Assembly (NCBI RefSeq): GCF_947495995.1
Contig: NZ_CANMAX010000001.1
Coordinates: 310,001-374,000 of the forward strand
Origin: an uncultured Tenacibaculum sp.
Lineage (GTDB): Bacteria; Bacteroidota; Bacteroidia; Flavobacteriales; Flavobacteriaceae
DNA: 64,000 nucleotides
Direction of reading: 5' to 3'
In this document: positions 63,270 through 64,000 of the stretch, piece by piece
How positions within the stretch are numbered: the first letter of the stretch is position 1
Layout of the letters: the number at the start of each line of letters is the position of its first letter
The notes under the pieces: generated by a model
What the model saw: the letters and a program-made list of their open reading frames with translations, nothing else
What the model was told of the DNA's origin: nothing
Databases searched by the model: none
Made by a program: the position numbers and the translations under genes

Positions 63270-64000
63270 ATGAATTCGATTAAATTTTCAAGAATAGATA
63301 AAGCAAAGTTCTTTCGAACTTTAAATAAAAGAGTTAACGACTACTTTAAAGAAAATGACATAAAAAGAACAGGGAACTGGAAATTGTATATAAAAGCAAT
63401 TATCATGTTTACACTTTTCTTAGCTCCGTTTGCAATAATCCTTACAGTAGATATGCCTAACTGGCTTAGATTTTTATTAACTATCGTTATAGGAATTGGT
63501 ATGGCTGGTGTTGGTATGAATGTTATGCACGATAGTAATCATGAATCTTTCTCAAGTAAAAAATGGGTGAATAACCTAATGGGAAGTAGTATGTATATTT
63601 TAGCTGGAAATGTGTATAACTGGAAAGTACAACATAACGTTCTACACCATACATATACGAATATTCAAGATCATGATGAAGATATGGATGCTGGTAGAAT
63701 TATTCGTTTTTCTAAGCACACACAATGGAGACCTTTCCATAGATTTCAGAAGTATTATTCTCCAGTATTATATGGTTTATTAACTATAAACTGGGCAATT
63801 ACTACAGATTTCAAGCAAATGCACAGTTACTTGAAAAGAAAATTATCTTATGGGAAATTCCCTAATCCAAAAGTGGAGTGGACTAAATTAATTGTTACTA
63901 AAATTATTTATTATGTAATGTGGTTAGTTCTTCCATTATTAGTTTTAGACATTGCATGGTGGAAAGTTTTAATTGGTTTCTTTGTGATGCATTATACAGC
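63270..64000 (+). CDS. Fatty acid desaturase, cut by the window end
   Basis: The first 243 codons of a membrane fatty acid desaturase. It starts at ATG 63270 and is still open at 64000. The His boxes are HDSNH (His87, His91) and HNVLHH (His122, His126, His127), which bind the di-iron centre; the third box must lie beyond the window. Helices lie near 42-60 and 66-84 and again near 205-240. The sequence TYTNIQDHDEDMDAGRIIRF is typical of the acyl-lipid or linoleoyl-CoA desaturase-like group. It introduces double bases into membrane lipids (C=C bonds), relevant to cold adaptation. It is divergent from rsmG. Confidence 0.92.
   Translation, partial: MNSIKFSRIDKAKFFRTLNKRVNDYFKENDIKRTGNWKLYIKAIIMFTLFLAPFAIILTVDMPNWLRFLLTIVIGIGMAGVGMNVMHDSNHESFSSKKWVNNLMGSSMYILAGNVYNWKVQHNVLHHTYTNIQDHDEDMDAGRIIRFSKHTQWRPFHRFQKYYSPVLYGLLTINWAITTDFKQMHSYLKRKLSYGKFPNPKVEWTKLIVTKIIYYVMWLVLPLLVLDIAWWKVLIGFFVMHYT

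Overview
The window is chromosomal DNA of a marine-type member of the Flavobacteriaceae (phylum Bacteroidota), close to Tenacibaculum or Polaribacter in style; the genus is a guess. The evidence is AT-rich sequence, GLPGLI-family proteins, gliding genes gldB and gldC, a type IX secretion (T9SS) plug protein, two proteins with T9SS C-terminal sorting domains, TamL, many short lipoproteins, and repeated TAnnTTTG promoter elements in place of E. coli-type promoters. I saw no rRNA, tRNA, insertion sequence, phage or CRISPR array.

Layout. 1-4.8 kb: a leftward envelope operon (two GLPGLI proteins and a small protein with an internal duplication) faces a rightward histidine kinase/OmpR-type regulator pair across a promoter region holding three GTTAAC boxes at 10-bp steps. 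4.8-14.7 kb: housekeeping genes (deoxynucleoside kinase, SpoU-type RNA methyltransferase, tamL, fbaA, accD, rpsO, pnp), several closed by clear hairpin terminators. 14.7-20.4 kb: accessory block with two paralogous ECF sigma cassettes. Each sigma gene is followed by a protein with a short cytosolic N-terminus, one inner-membrane helix, a long linker and a C-terminal outer-membrane-barrel-like domain. Three units carry the same GCAACC box upstream, and two share a copied terminator-box segment. 20.4-29.5 kb: T9SS-exported beta-helix protein, folK/deoxynucleoside kinase fusion, gldB-gldC, nadE, dnaG. 29.7-31.6 kb: clpP-clpX.

31.7-40.0 kb is regulatory: a TPR histidine kinase and a NarL-type regulator flank two unknown genes and a decayed gene, and the intact and decayed genes share a 27-bp promoter element. 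Next come two tandem copies of a membrane-bound TPR-LuxR regulator. Each is preceded by a terminator of the same core sequence, and a promoter-to-terminator leader or small-RNA unit is duplicated with them. 40.0-46.1 kb is the complete nqrABCDEF sodium pump operon.

46.2-64 kb: T9SS plug protein, apaG, a DUF3667 protein, a three-gene envelope operon with two diverged paralogues, a TANGO2-like NRDE protein, pruA, a DUF1800/DUF1501 pair, a tricorn-like protease, rsmG, and a fatty acid desaturase cut off by the window end.

The most promising candidates for something undescribed are the ECF/trans-envelope cassettes and the duplicated leader-RNA/regulator array. Two essential proteins, AccD and DnaG, have kept their zinc-ribbon regions but lost every zinc ligand. 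Assignments rest on reading motifs; no database search was run.
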